Program-made: the position numbers and the translations under genes
Part shown: positions 9,368-18,296 of the stretch, piece after piece
How the letters are laid out: the number at the start of each line of letters is the position of its first letter
Numbering within the stretch: the stretch's first letter is position 1
Assembly (NCBI GenBank): GCA_040221475.1
Contig: JAVKEJ010000032.1
Location: 310,001 to 374,000, forward strand
DNA from: WLXB01 sp040221475
GTDB taxonomy: Bacteria > Pseudomonadota > Alphaproteobacteria > Rhodospirillales > Rhodospirillaceae
Direction of reading: 5' to 3'
Length of the DNA stretch: 64,000 nt
Notes under the pieces: generated by a model
Seen by the model: only the letters and a program-made list of their open reading frames with translations
What the model was told of the DNA's origin: nothing
Databases searched by the model: none

Positions 9368-9527
9368 ACCCAACAATCTGTGGATAAGCACTAGATTTCA
9401 AAGGATTCAGCGCGACAGAACGTTTACAGACCTGTGACAGGTTGGTAGGTTTTCGCCGGTTTGATACGGCTGGAGAGCGGCACCAATAGCCGGGTTGTAG
9501 GGTGCATGCCGCGAGGGGGCTGACTTC

Positions 9528-10463
9528 ATGAAATTATTGGCTGGCAACGCCAATCGGCCGCTCGCAGAAGCTATTGCGGCTTACTTACATGTGGAGATGA
9601 CCAACGCGTCAGTGAAACGCTTTTCAGACATGGAGGTCTTTGTCGAGATCCACGAGAATGTGCGTGGCGAAGATGTCTTCGTCGTTCAACCCACATCATA
9701 CCCCGCAAACGATAATCTAATGGAGTTGCTGGTCACACTGGATGCCTTGCGCCGCGCCTCTGCAGAGCGCGTTACAGCCGTCATTCCCTATTACGGATAT
9801 GCACGACAGGATCGCAAAACCGCACCGCGCACCCCGATTACAGCCAAATTGGTTGCAAATCTTATCAACCAAGCCGGTGCTAGCCGCGTTTTAACGCTTG
9901 ATCTCCACTCCGGGCAAATTCAAGGATTCTTCGATATCCCCTTAGACAATCTCTATGCTCAGCCAGTCTTTGCCGATGACATCAAAGAACGTTACCAAGG
10001 CAACGGTGGCCCAATGATTATTTCACCGGATGTTGGTGGCGTTGTCAGAGCGCGGGCAATTGCGAAAAGACTCAATACTGATCTTGCGATTATCGATAAA
10101 CGGCGCGAACGAGCCGGAGTTTCTGAAGTCATGAATATCATCGGCGATGTTAAAGACCGTGACTGCATTCTGGTCGATGATATTGTCGATTCGGCAGGAA
10201 CATTGTGCAATGCAGCCGTCGCTCTCATGAAAAATGGGGCTAAAACGGTCTCAGCCTACGTGACCCATGGGGTTCTTTCCGGTGGTGCGGTGGGACGCGT
10301 TTCAGCTTCACCTATGACAGAGTTGGTCATTACGGACAGCATTCAGGCTACGGAAGCCGTGAGATTGGCTGATAATGTGCGTCAAATCTCCATTGCACCG
10401 CTGATGGCGGAAGCTGTGAAGAGAATCAGCTCGGAATCCTCGGTTTCCAGTCTGTTTGACTAA
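9528..10463 (+). CDS. prs: ribose-phosphate pyrophosphokinase
   Basis: Makes PRPP from ribose 5-phosphate and ATP for nucleotide, His and Trp synthesis. Characteristic segments are FSDMEVFVEIHENVRGEDVFVVQP, YGYARQDRK (catalytic loop), the DLHSGQIQGFFDIPLDNL signature and the PRPP-binding loop ILVDDIVDSAGTL. At 311 aa it is full length. A 160-bp leader separates it from the preceding lipoprotein gene, so it likely has its own promoter. The neighbouring order prs-rplY-pth-ychF is common in alphaproteobacteria. Confidence 0.97.
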   Translation: MKLLAGNANRPLAEAIAAYLHVEMTNASVKRFSDMEVFVEIHENVRGEDVFVVQPTSYPANDNLMELLVTLDALRRASAERVTAVIPYYGYARQDRKTAPRTPITAKLVANLINQAGASRVLTLDLHSGQIQGFFDIPLDNLYAQPVFADDIKERYQGNGGPMIISPDVGGVVRARAIAKRLNTDLAIIDKRRERAGVSEVMNIIGDVKDRDCILVDDIVDSAGTLCNAAVALMKNGAKTVSAYVTHGVLSGGAVGRVSASPMTELVITDSIQATEAVRLADNVRQISIAPLMAEAVKRISSESSVSSLFD

Positions 10464-10637
10464 GCCAGACCGAGCGTAACCTGGGGCTTGAGCCCTGCTA
10501 CGAATCCCTGTATTACCCCCATCTTCTCGGCCCTGCCCTAAACGGACAGGGCATTAATGCTGGCGGCGACACCCCTGGAGGCCTGCCAGCGACTTACTTC
10601 GCAGAGTACTGCGATGTTAACTTATAGGAGACCAGAA

Positions 10638-11297
10638 ATGGCTGATATTAGCGCCCTGACAGTTCAGGAACGCGACCGGGCCGGCAAGGGGGCAGCCCGC
10701 GCAACACGCCGTGAAGGCCTCGTGCCTGGCGTGATTTATGGTGACAATCAGGATCCAACCCTGATTTCCATGACACCGCGCGATCTGTTCGTCGAAATGC
10801 ATAAACCCGGTTTTGCAACTAGGATTTTCGACATCACAGTCGGCAGCAAAACGCAACGCGCCATGGCCCAAGATGTACAAATGCATCCTGTGCGTGACGT
10901 CCCCCTTCATATCGATTTTCGCCGTATTGGCAAAAACACCGTCGTGACCGTTGAAGTGCCTGTGCACTTCTCAAACGAAGACGCCTCACCGGGCATCAAG
11001 CAAGGTGGCGTGGTCAACGTTGTGCGTCACGAAATTGAAGTGCGGGCCCGACCAGACGCTCTGCCGGAACAGTTTGACATTGACCTCACCGGTCTCGAAA
11101 TTGGTGACTCAGTGCATATTAGTAACATTGAAATGCCTGAGGGAGTGGCTCCGACCATTACGGACCGCGACTTCACGATTTGCACCATCGCAGCACCGAC
11201 AGTCTCCACAGCTTCTGACGAAGAAGATGAAGCTGAGGAGGGTGATGAAGGCGAAGGCGAAGATGCAAACGCCGATGGCGAGTCCAAAGAAGAATAA
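10638..11297 (+). CDS. rplY: 50S ribosomal protein L25/general stress protein Ctc
   Basis: Two-domain L25 (Ctc type) that binds 5S rRNA. The N-terminal L25 domain has KGAARATRREGLVPGVIYG, then the TL5 C-terminal domain with VPVHFSNEDASPGIKQGG. The last 25 residues or so are almost all Asp, Glu and Gly, as in many alphaproteobacterial L25 proteins. The start is the ATG at 10638, preceded by AGGAG 7 bases upstream; the frame is open further upstream but that part is not family-like. A perfect 14-bp hairpin follows the stop. Confidence 0.95.
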   Translation: MADISALTVQERDRAGKGAARATRREGLVPGVIYGDNQDPTLISMTPRDLFVEMHKPGFATRIFDITVGSKTQRAMAQDVQMHPVRDVPLHIDFRRIGKNTVVTVEVPVHFSNEDASPGIKQGGVVNVVRHEIEVRARPDALPEQFDIDLTGLEIGDSVHISNIEMPEGVAPTITDRDFTICTIAAPTVSTASDEEDEAEEGDEGEGEDANADGESKEE

Positions 11298-11310
11298 AAC
11301 ACGAAGCTAC

Positions 11311-11342
11311 ATTGAGGGTCCGAGGTTGCTCGGACCCTCAAT
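11311..11342 (+). terminator. 14-bp perfect stem-loop between rplY and pth
   Basis: A 14-bp perfect inverted repeat (ATTGAGGGTCCGAG and its complement) surrounds a GTTG loop. It starts 14 bp after the rplY stop. There is no T-run after it (ACCTATACG follows), so it may be a weak terminator or an RNA-stabilising element that separates rplY from pth expression. Confidence 0.55.
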
Positions 11343-11398
11343 ACCTATACGCTTCGAAATTCGCTTCCCTACTAGTCTGATTGTATCGCGAGACTGCC

Positions 11399-12019
11399 AT
11401 GCGCCTGCTGGTTGGCCTGGGCAATCCGGGCGCCAAATACGCCAATACCCGACACAATCTGGGTTTCATGGCGGTTGACCGTGTTGTTGATCAATATCAA
11501 CTGGGCACGTGGCGAACCAAGTTTCAAGGGCACACCGTACAGGGTGAGATAGACGGCACCAAAATCGCCGTTCTTAAACCTATGACATTCATGAATGAAT
11601 CCGGTCGCGCTGTCAGTGAAGCCATGACCTTCTACAAAATTGCCTTGGAAGACGTTCTGGTTTTCTTCGATGAAATTGAACTTTCCCCTGGCAAAATCAG
11701 GGTCAGACAGGGCGGCGGGCACGCTGGGCACAACGGCATACGCAGTCTGGTGAGCCATATTGGTGAAGCCTTTTGGCGCATTCGCCTCGGCGTTGGCCAC
11801 CCTGGTGATAAAAACCGTGTCTCTGGATATGTCCTTCAGGACTTTGCGAAATCTGATGAAGACTGGGTTAACACATTGGTGGATGCCGCCTCAGATGCAG
11901 TACCCTTGCTGGTGAGCGGAGAAGATAACCGTTATATGACCCAGGTCGCACAACAGATGCACGGTGTGCCGACCCCCCCCTCACCGCGAGACAGTCTCGC
12001 TAGAAATGAAGAAGGATAG
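11399..12019 (+). CDS. pth: peptidyl-tRNA hydrolase
   Basis: Releases tRNA from peptidyl-tRNA that has dropped off ribosomes. The N-terminus RLLVGLGNPGAKYANTRHN contains the catalytic His and the conserved Asn; KPMTFMNESG and the GGGHAGHNGIRSL segment are also diagnostic. The start at 11399 is chosen because it gives the family N-terminus; the frame is open a few codons upstream. The length of 206 aa is normal. It ends 18 bp before the GTG of ychF, and a GAAGGA ribosome-binding site for ychF lies within its last codons. Confidence 0.95.
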   Translation: MRLLVGLGNPGAKYANTRHNLGFMAVDRVVDQYQLGTWRTKFQGHTVQGEIDGTKIAVLKPMTFMNESGRAVSEAMTFYKIALEDVLVFFDEIELSPGKIRVRQGGGHAGHNGIRSLVSHIGEAFWRIRLGVGHPGDKNRVSGYVLQDFAKSDEDWVNTLVDAASDAVPLLVSGEDNRYMTQVAQQMHGVPTPPSPRDSLARNEEG

Positions 12020-12024
12020 GCACG

Positions 12025-12050
12025 ATGGGATTTAACTGTGGGATTTAATT
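12025..12050 (+). repeat. 13-bp tandem duplication over the ychF start
   Basis: Two adjacent 13-mers, ATGGGATTTAACT and GTGGGATTTAATT, differ at two positions. Removing one restores the usual YchF beginning MGFNCGIVGLP from an ATG. As it stands, the ATG at 12025, which has the best ribosome-binding site (GAAGGA, 8 bases upstream), opens a 7-codon frame (MGFNCGI) that stops at 12048, and ychF must start at the GTG at 12038. Confidence 0.9.
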
Positions 12051-13141
12051 GTGGGATCGTTGGCCTCCCAAATGTTGGTAAATCAACACTGTTCAATGCA
12101 CTGACTTCTACGGCAGCAGCCCAGGCTGCAAATTTTCCATTTTGCACCATTGAGCCAAACATTGGCCGGGTTGCCGTTCCTGATGCTCGTCTGACTAAGA
12201 TATCTGGCATCGCAAAATCTAAAGAGACAATCCCGACCCAGCTTGAATTCGTCGATATTGCTGGATTGGTAAAAGGGGCCAGTCGCGGTGAAGGTCTAGG
12301 CAACAAGTTTCTCGCCAACATCCGCGAGGTTGACGCCATCGTCCACGTCTTGCGCTGTTTTGATGATGGCAACATCACCCACGTGGATGGTTCCATTGAC
12401 CCTGTACGAGATGCGGAAACTGTTGAAACCGAACTCATGATTGCCGACCTCGAAAGTCTAGAAAAACGAGCCGACGCGCTAACCAAAAAAGCAAAGTCTG
12501 GTGATAAAGACGCGAAAGATCAGCTCGCCGTTATCGACCCGGCGTTGGCCGCCTTAAGAGAAGGCAAGCCCGCCCGCACAGCGCGGCCAGATGACGAAAA
12601 TGCGCTGAAACTCTTCAGACAGTTACAATTGCTCACAGCCAAACCGGTTCTCTACGCTTGCAACGTTGAAGAGGGTAACGCGGCCAACGGAAACGCCCTC
12701 TCAGCCAAGGTCGAAGAAAAGGCTGCGGCTGAGAATGCGCTTTGCGTTGTTGTATCAGCAGCCATTGAGGCGGAAGTTTCACAGTTGGATGATCCGGAAG
12801 AACGCCAAGACTTTCTTGAGACGCTGGGGTTAGAGGAAACGGGCCTGACGCGAGTCATTCGGGCTGGGTATGAGCTTCTTGATCTGCTGACCTTCTTTAC
12901 CGTGGGCCCCAAGGAAGCCCGCGCCTGGACCGTGAGAGGCGGAGCAAAGGCGCCTCAAGCTGCAGGCGCTATTCACACAGACTTTGAGCGCGGCTTTATC
13001 CGGGCCGAGACAATTGCTTACGATGACTTTGTGAATTTAGGTGGCGAACAGGCCGCTAAAGATGCCGGAAAAATGCGCCAGGAAGGCAAAGAATATCTCG
13101 TCAAAGACGGCGATATCATGCACTTCCTCTTCAACGTCTAA
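12038..13141 (+). CDS. ychF: redox-regulated ATPase YchF (OLA1 family)
   Basis: P-loop protein of the Obg-related YchF/OLA1 family, which prefers ATP, binds ribosomes and affects oxidative stress responses. The G1 motif is GIVGLPNVGKSTLFNAL, G3 is DIAGLVKGASRGEGLGNKFL, and a C-terminal TGS domain ends with EGKEYLVKDGDIMHFLFNV. At 367 aa it is full length. The only in-frame start that gives the family N-terminus is the GTG at 12038, because a 13-bp tandem duplication has moved the better-placed ATG at 12025 out of frame. Translation may depend on re-initiation from the 7-codon upstream frame that overlaps the GTG. Confidence 0.95.
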   Translation: MGFNCGIVGLPNVGKSTLFNALTSTAAAQAANFPFCTIEPNIGRVAVPDARLTKISGIAKSKETIPTQLEFVDIAGLVKGASRGEGLGNKFLANIREVDAIVHVLRCFDDGNITHVDGSIDPVRDAETVETELMIADLESLEKRADALTKKAKSGDKDAKDQLAVIDPALAALREGKPARTARPDDENALKLFRQLQLLTAKPVLYACNVEEGNAANGNALSAKVEEKAAAENALCVVVSAAIEAEVSQLDDPEERQDFLETLGLEETGLTRVIRAGYELLDLLTFFTVGPKEARAWTVRGGAKAPQAAGAIHTDFERGFIRAETIAYDDFVNLGGEQAAKDAGKMRQEGKEYLVKDGDIMHFLFNV

Positions 13142-13170
13142 GCGCGCGCCCTCAAAGCATAGCTAAAAAA

Positions 13171-13200
13171 TAAACCGCCGGTTTTGATACCGGCGGTTTA
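13171..13200. terminator. bidirectional terminator between ychF and petC
   Basis: An 11-bp perfect stem (TAAACCGCCGG and its complement) with an 8-base loop lies between the convergent ychF and petC genes. An A-run stands on the left side (TAAAAAA), giving a T-run for the minus strand, and TTTATAAT is on the right, so it can serve both genes. Confidence 0.75.
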
Positions 13201-13250
13201 TAATGATCTAATTTTTAGCTGAGCCTAATATTAGACTTGCGCGTTCGCTT

Positions 13251-14024
13251 CTAGTGCTCAACATCGGCCCAAATACGGCGCTTAAGGAAGTAGGCCAGCA
13301 CCGTAAAAACGAAGGTAAACAGCATCACCCGAACGCCTGTGCGCTTACGCACTTCCAGCTTCGGCTCGGCTGCCCAATGCAAGAAGGCGGTAACGTCTTT
13401 AGACATCTGATGAACAGTTGCTGGTGTGCCATCGCTATACTCCAACAAATCGTCAAATAACTGCTGTGGCATGGCGATCTGATTGCCTTCAAAGATGGTG
13501 TTGTAATACATGCCATCCATCAGCTCGGCTTCCACCTCAGCAGGAGGCTCGTCATATCCCAGCATCAGACTGTAGAGATAGTCTGGACCGCCACTGCGCG
13601 CCTTGGTCATTAATGACAAATCAGGCGGCAAGGCTCCATTATTAGAAGCGCGCGCAAACTGCTCATTTGGATACGGGTTAGGAATGCGGTCTGACGGGAT
13701 CGCGTTTCTATCAATGATATCGCCCTGATCGTCACAGCATTCTTCGACGGAGTACTCGGACGCTAAAACCTTAACCTGATCTTCGCTGTAGCCAATTGAT
13801 TCGAGGTTGCGGAAGGCGATGTAGTCCAAACCGTGGCAAGATGCACACACTTCGCGGTAAACCTGAAAGCCGCGCTGAAGTTGTTGACGGTCAAAGCGGC
13901 CAAAAACACCATCAAACGACCAGTCCTGATGATCCAGTTCAGCTGCCTCTCCCGCCGCGTTCACGGTTGCTGGAGCATACCCAAATAGCAGCGTAACTGC
14001 GGCAGCAAAAAGTAAAATTCTCAT
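13251..14024 (-). CDS. petC: cytochrome c1 of the bc1 complex
   Basis: Haem c subunit of complex III, passing electrons from the Rieske protein to soluble cytochrome c. It has a signal peptide (MRILLFAAAVTLLFGYAPATVNA), a single CASCH haem-binding motif followed by GLDYIAFRNL, the ANNGALPPDLSLM segment, and a C-terminal membrane anchor (VMLFTFVFTVLAYFLKRRIWADVEH). The start is taken at 14024, where the signal peptide begins and the AGAGAC ribosome-binding site is nearby; the frame runs on to 14051. It is the third gene of petABC, 4 bp after petB. Confidence 0.95.
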   Translation of the reverse strand: MRILLFAAAVTLLFGYAPATVNAAGEAAELDHQDWSFDGVFGRFDRQQLQRGFQVYREVCASCHGLDYIAFRNLESIGYSEDQVKVLASEYSVEECCDDQGDIIDRNAIPSDRIPNPYPNEQFARASNNGALPPDLSLMTKARSGGPDYLYSLMLGYDEPPAEVEAELMDGMYYNTIFEGNQIAMPQQLFDDLLEYSDGTPATVHQMSKDVTAFLHWAAEPKLEVRKRTGVRVMLFTFVFTVLAYFLKRRIWADVEH

Positions 14025-14028
14025 GTCT

Positions 14029-15252
14029 CTACTCCGCAGGCTTTGCCACAACGGGCGTACTTATACTGGTGGGTAAGGGTTTAGGCGTCTCAATCCAGCC
14101 AACAACCGGCAACAGCACAATGATGTGGAAGAAATACCAGAACGTACCAATACGGGTCAGAATAAGAGCTGTCCCTTCGGCAGGTTGTGATCCACACCAT
14201 CCGAGAACAACGCAAACCAGCAAGAAGACCCAGAACAAGATTTTATAGATGGGTCTAAAGGTCGCGGATCTCACACGTGACGTGTCGAGCCAAGGCAGCA
14301 CAAACATGATTAAGATGGACGCAAACATCAGAATCACACCCAGCAGTTTGTTATCGACCGAGCGCAAGATCGCGTAGAACGGCAGGAAGTACCATTCAGG
14401 TACGATGTGCGCAGGCGTCGAAAGCGGATTCGCTGGAATGTAGTTATCTGCGTGACCCAGAGCATTCGGGAACCAGAATACCATTGTGAAATAGGCCAGA
14501 AGAAATACACCAAGGCCGAATGCGTCTTTTGCCGTGTAGTAAGGGTGGAACGGGATTTTGTCTTTCGGTGTCGCATCAATGCCCAGTGGATTATTGGAGC
14601 CTGGGATATGAAGCGCCCAAATGTGCAGAATGACTACGCCGACAATGACAAAAGGCAGCAAATAGTGAAGCGCAAAGAAGCGATTGAGAGTCGGGTTGTC
14701 AACGGCAAAACCGCCCCACAGCAAGGTCACAATTTCATCGCCGATCACGGGGATGGCTGAGAACAAATTCGTAATAACGGTCGCACCCCAGAAGCTCATC
14801 TGCCCCCAAGGCAGCACATAGCCCATGAACGCCGTCGCCATCATCAACAACAGAATGATAATGCCCAACCACCACAAGACTTCGCGGGGAGACTTATAAG
14901 AGCCGTAATACAAGCCCCTAAAGATGTGGATATAGACAGCAATGAAGAAAAAGCTTGCTCCATTGGCATGCATGTAACGCAGCAGCCAGCCGGAATTCAC
15001 ATCACGCATAATGCGTTCAACACTTTCGAACGCATAATCAACGTGCGGTGTGTATGACATCGCCAGCAAAATGCCGGTGATAATCATGACCACCAGAATA
15101 AAACCGGCCAGAGCGCCGAAATTCCAGAAATAATTCAGGTTTTTAGGGGCTGGATACTTGGATCCAACGGATTCATCGATGAAGGAAACGATAGGCAGGC
15201 GTTCTTCAAACCAATCGAAGGCTCGCATGCCCCAACCTTTTTCAGTGCTCAT
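14029..15252 (-). CDS. petB: cytochrome b of the bc1 complex
   Basis: Membrane cytochrome b with eight or so transmembrane segments carrying the two b haems and the quinone sites. Recognisable segments are WNFGALAGFILVVMIITGILLAMSY, MRYMHANGASFFFIAVYIHIFRGLYYGSYK (haem ligand region), GYVLPWGQMSFWGATVITNL, and the Qo-site motif PEWYFLPFYAILRSV. At 407 aa it is of the bacterial full-length type. It lies 14 bp after petA on the minus strand. Confidence 0.97.
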   Translation of the reverse strand: MSTEKGWGMRAFDWFEERLPIVSFIDESVGSKYPAPKNLNYFWNFGALAGFILVVMIITGILLAMSYTPHVDYAFESVERIMRDVNSGWLLRYMHANGASFFFIAVYIHIFRGLYYGSYKSPREVLWWLGIIILLLMMATAFMGYVLPWGQMSFWGATVITNLFSAIPVIGDEIVTLLWGGFAVDNPTLNRFFALHYLLPFVIVGVVILHIWALHIPGSNNPLGIDATPKDKIPFHPYYTAKDAFGLGVFLLAYFTMVFWFPNALGHADNYIPANPLSTPAHIVPEWYFLPFYAILRSVDNKLLGVILMFASILIMFVLPWLDTSRVRSATFRPIYKILFWVFLLVCVVLGWCGSQPAEGTALILTRIGTFWYFFHIIVLLPVVGWIETPKPLPTSISTPVVAKPAE

Positions 15253-15266
15253 AGCGGCTGTGCTCC

Positions 15267-15818
15267 TTAACCGATGCGAACGTTTGTTTCAGAGAGGAAG
15301 GTGTACTCAGGCACCTCAAGATTCGTCGGCGCAGGCCCTTTGCGGATGCGCGCGGATTTATCGTAGTGAGAACCATGGCAGGGGCAGAAGTACCCCCCGA
15401 AATCGCCACGTGGCTCGGTTGTTTTCTGACCAAGAGGCACGCAGCCAAGGTGGGTGCAGACCCCAACCACGATAAGGTAGCGCTCATCTTGAACACGCTC
15501 TTCATCTGGCTGCGGATCCGGCATATCTTGCCAGCGCTCTGAGCGAGCCTCTTCAATTTCAGCCGGTGTACGATAACGCGCAAAAACAGGCTTGCCGCGC
15601 CAACTGATCGTAATCGCTTGCCCTTCTTGGAGGCTGGACAAACTTACTTCAACAGACGAGAGCGCCAAGGTATCGGCGGCCGGGTTCATGCTGTTAATTA
15701 AGGGCCATGTCGCAACAGCAACACCAACGGCACCAGTTGCAACTGTTGCATGGAGCAGAAAATCTCTGCGCGACTCTTCTTCGGTAGGAACCACTTGGTT
15801 TTCTGACGTATCCGCCAT
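15267..15818 (-). CDS. petA: Rieske iron-sulfur protein (ubiquinol-cytochrome c reductase)
   Basis: The [2Fe-2S] subunit of complex III. A Tat-type N-terminus (SRRDFLLHATVATGAVGVAVATWPLI) acts as the uncleaved membrane anchor. The cluster ligands are in CTHLGCVPLG and CPCHGSHYD. The start is placed at the ATG at 15818, which yields the usual MADT-type N-terminus; the open frame continues 29 codons upstream without family similarity. It is the first gene of the petABC operon, divergent from trmL, so the operon promoter should lie in the 246-bp gap. Confidence 0.95.
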   Translation of the reverse strand: MADTSENQVVPTEEESRRDFLLHATVATGAVGVAVATWPLINSMNPAADTLALSSVEVSLSSLQEGQAITISWRGKPVFARYRTPAEIEEARSERWQDMPDPQPDEERVQDERYLIVVGVCTHLGCVPLGQKTTEPRGDFGGYFCPCHGSHYDKSARIRKGPAPTNLEVPEYTFLSETNVRIG

Positions 15819-16064
15819 CTTTCGGGCCTCTCGGTTCTTGTTTTTACGCCAGGAGTGATACGCGAGACGCGGCAAGATTGAGAGCAAAACCGTCTCAAGT
15901 GCCAAAGCAGACTTCAGACCATAATGACCTTGAGTCTCCCTGTCTTGCTTCCCTTCCCCAACGAAACTCTAAGGAAAACAATGAGATGGGGTATAGGATA
16001 TTTTATAGGCCGTGAAAAGACCTTTGACTGCCTGCAATTCATTATCAACATTGGATAAAATGTC

Positions 16065-16520
16065 GTGATTCGCCTTGTTCTATATCAACCGGATATCCCT
16101 CAAAATGTGGGGGCAATTCTTAGGCTTTCTGCGTGTTTCAATATGTCAGTCGATATTATCGAACCCTGCGGGTTTATCTGGGATGATAAAAGGGTCAAAC
16201 GCAGCGCTATGGACTACACCGATTTGGCAAGGGTCGAGCGGCATCGATCTTGGGAGACTTATCAAAGGTCAGCAAACGAGGGACGGCTGGTTCTTTTGAC
16301 CACCAAGGCCGCCTTGCCCTACCATTCATTCGCATTTTCAGCGCAAGATCGTTTGATCTTTGGCCAGGAGAGCGCCGGAGTGCCCGACGAGGTTCACAGG
16401 GCCGCCGACGCACGCATCATTATCCCAATGTCACCAGGTGCCCGGTCCCTAAATCTGGCCCAATCCGCAGCAATTGCGTCTGCGGAAGCCCTGCGGCAAA
16501 CTGGCGGATTCCCTCAATAA
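16065..16520 (+). CDS. trmL: tRNA (cytidine(34)-2'-O)-methyltransferase
   Basis: SPOUT-class methyltransferase that methylates the wobble nucleotide of tRNA-Leu isoacceptors. The N-terminus IRLVLYQPDIPQNVGAILRLSACF, the LIFGQESAGVPDEVH block and the knot region IPMSPGARSLNLAQSAAIASAEALRQ are the family signature. It starts with GTG at 16065, the only start giving this N-terminus. At 151 aa it is full length. It stands divergent from petABC and is followed by a terminator hairpin. Confidence 0.93.
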   Translation: MIRLVLYQPDIPQNVGAILRLSACFNMSVDIIEPCGFIWDDKRVKRSAMDYTDLARVERHRSWETYQRSANEGRLVLLTTKAALPYHSFAFSAQDRLIFGQESAGVPDEVHRAADARIIIPMSPGARSLNLAQSAAIASAEALRQTGGFPQ

Positions 16521-16670
16521 AAATTGGATAAATGGCCCTATTAGGCCGATATGACAGGCATGTAATGCTCCTGCAATCCTCCTGTAAGACAGAAAAGCCC
16601 ATATTATTCTCTAGCAATTGTCGAAAAGACAAAGGATCCCCCCAGAGTCCTGCAGTTGCTGCTGCAAACT

Positions 16671-16700
16671 GGCCCCGCCTTTCCCCTAGGCGGGGTCAAT
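16671..16700 (+). terminator. rho-independent terminator after trmL
   Basis: A 10-bp GC-rich stem (GGCCCCGCCT with AGGCGGGGTC) and a 7-base loop are followed by AATTTTG. It lies 150 bp after the trmL stop; the 217 bp between trmL and cca hold nothing else that could be assigned. Confidence 0.65.
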
Positions 16701-16737
16701 TTTGTAATGCACTTGGTATAGTGGACACTAACTTTGC

Positions 16738-17973
16738 TCAGTGAAGATTATCTTTGAGGCGCCGGATCAACTCAGCTTTGCTGGCCGTAAACCCTTCTTC
16801 GATCCACCTCACTTTGACAGCATCCAGAAGCTGTCCAATCTCCGGCCCTTGAGGCACCCCTAAATTTTGAACATCTTTGCCCATTAAAGGGAAAATCATC
16901 GGGGGCCAGTCCTGAACAGCCCTGTAGAATGCGCTCCAGTCTTGGAGTTCATCGTTTTTAGCCCGCGCAGAGGCTAAACGTATGCCAGCTAACGCCACCT
17001 CCGCGCCGTAAGCACCGCCAACATGCTCGTGGAGGTATCGATAAAGGTTCGGGGGCACTTGTGACTCCGGCGCGGCCTTGGCCGCTGCTATGATCGCTTC
17101 TAAAATGCGGCATTGCTTGACTGAGAATTTCATCGCCGCCGCAGCATCAACAGCACTATCAGACATTAGAGCAATCCAGCGCGTCAGCCAGAAAACATCT
17201 GTTTGCCGTGAAACATCAAATTTTCCCTCCTGAGAAATCAGTTTTTCGAAGTCTGGGGCAACGCGTGCGCCTGCGAAAAGAACCTTCAAAACGCCTGTAC
17301 TCGCCATAGCGTGAACTGAGAGCAAAGGGTTTTCTGTTGAAAGCAACTTCACGAACTCCCCAGCCACTCGCTCAGCTGACAATTGAGTAAGACCGGACCT
17401 CAAGTCCTTGCAGGCTTTTAAGGTTTTTGGGTCAGGAGCCGCCCGGCCATGGCTGGCGAGAAACCTGAAGTAGCGGAGAATGCGCAAATAGTCCTCTTGA
17501 ATACGGTCTTTTGGTTCACCGACAAACCGCACACGTCCAGCTTTTGCATCGACTGCTCCGCCGAAAGGATCAAACACCTGCCCGTCTGAACAAAGTGACA
17601 TCGCATTGAACGTAAAGTCGCGGCGCGATGCGTCCTCCTGCCAGTTTGTTGTGAATTCAACGGCTGCGTGACGCCCATCGCACGCGGTATCGCGGCGCAA
17701 TGTGGTGACTTCAAAGCCTTGCCCCCCGGCGACCGCCGTAATGGTGCCGTGTATCAGGCCCGTGGGCACGGCTTTCAACCCCGCTGATTCAAGCTTAGCG
17801 ACGATAACGTCTGGAATATCTGGCGTAGCAAGATCAATGTCCGTGATGGGTCGCCCCAAGATGGCATCCCGCACGCACCCCCCGACAAACCTGACATCGG
17901 TATCAGGTGCCCCCAAGGCCGTGAGCACCGCACGGACCGGGGGGGCTGTCATCCAGGGCGCTGAGATATTCAT
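16738..17973 (-). CDS. CCA tRNA nucleotidyltransferase / poly(A) polymerase family
   Basis: Class II nucleotidyltransferase that adds or repairs CCA ends of tRNA. The catalytic motifs are VRFVGGCVRDAILGR and DIDLATPD, followed by the flexible loop with GLIHGTITAV and the RRDFTFNAMSL motif; an RNA-binding helix appears at RIQEDYLRILRYFRFLASHGR. At 411 aa it is of alphaproteobacterial length. The ATG at 17973 is preferred over a TTG three codons upstream. It follows the DUF6111 gene by 38 bp on the same strand. Confidence 0.9.
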   Translation of the reverse strand: MNISAPWMTAPPVRAVLTALGAPDTDVRFVGGCVRDAILGRPITDIDLATPDIPDVIVAKLESAGLKAVPTGLIHGTITAVAGGQGFEVTTLRRDTACDGRHAAVEFTTNWQEDASRRDFTFNAMSLCSDGQVFDPFGGAVDAKAGRVRFVGEPKDRIQEDYLRILRYFRFLASHGRAAPDPKTLKACKDLRSGLTQLSAERVAGEFVKLLSTENPLLSVHAMASTGVLKVLFAGARVAPDFEKLISQEGKFDVSRQTDVFWLTRWIALMSDSAVDAAAAMKFSVKQCRILEAIIAAAKAAPESQVPPNLYRYLHEHVGGAYGAEVALAGIRLASARAKNDELQDWSAFYRAVQDWPPMIFPLMGKDVQNLGVPQGPEIGQLLDAVKVRWIEEGFTASKAELIRRLKDNLH

Positions 17974-18011
17974 GCCAGACAAGCTATGACCTTCATGTCA
18001 GACATCAATGC

Positions 18012-18296
18012 CTAGTTTTCCTCCATTGTTCCGGGGATCACGCGCCCGTCTTCATAACGTGGCGGGATATAATTGGTCGCATCCGGGTCAGCGCCGCGCA
18101 TCAAAGCCGTTGCCGCCATTAAGGCGACCGTGAGGATAGCACCCAACAACAACAGGAACGGCCAAGGCCCTTGTTCGATCTTTGGGGCTTCGCCGCCGTG
18201 CTTTTTCACGTAACCAATTCTGAACCACGCCCAGGTTAAATAGATCGTGAGCGGCAGCACTAAGGGTAAGATATAGACAAAAATTGTACGAATCAT
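18012..18296 (-). CDS. DUF6111 family membrane protein
   Basis: A 94-aa protein with two membrane segments (residues about 5-25 and 45-68) and a short Arg/Asp-rich tail (DATNYIPPRYEDGRVIPGTME) that matches the alphaproteobacterial DUF6111 family. No activity is known. Its ATG overlaps the stop of the NUDIX gene by 4 bp, and the CCA enzyme follows; this three-gene order recurs in alphaproteobacteria. Confidence 0.85.
   Translation of the reverse strand: MIRTIFVYILPLVLPLTIYLTWAWFRIGYVKKHGGEAPKIEQGPWPFLLLLGAILTVALMAATALMRGADPDATNYIPPRYEDGRVIPGTMEEN

Noticed and set aside
17973..17982. TTG start three codons upstream for the CCA-adding enzyme
   Set aside because: An ATG is available three codons downstream and the added residues are not conserved in character.
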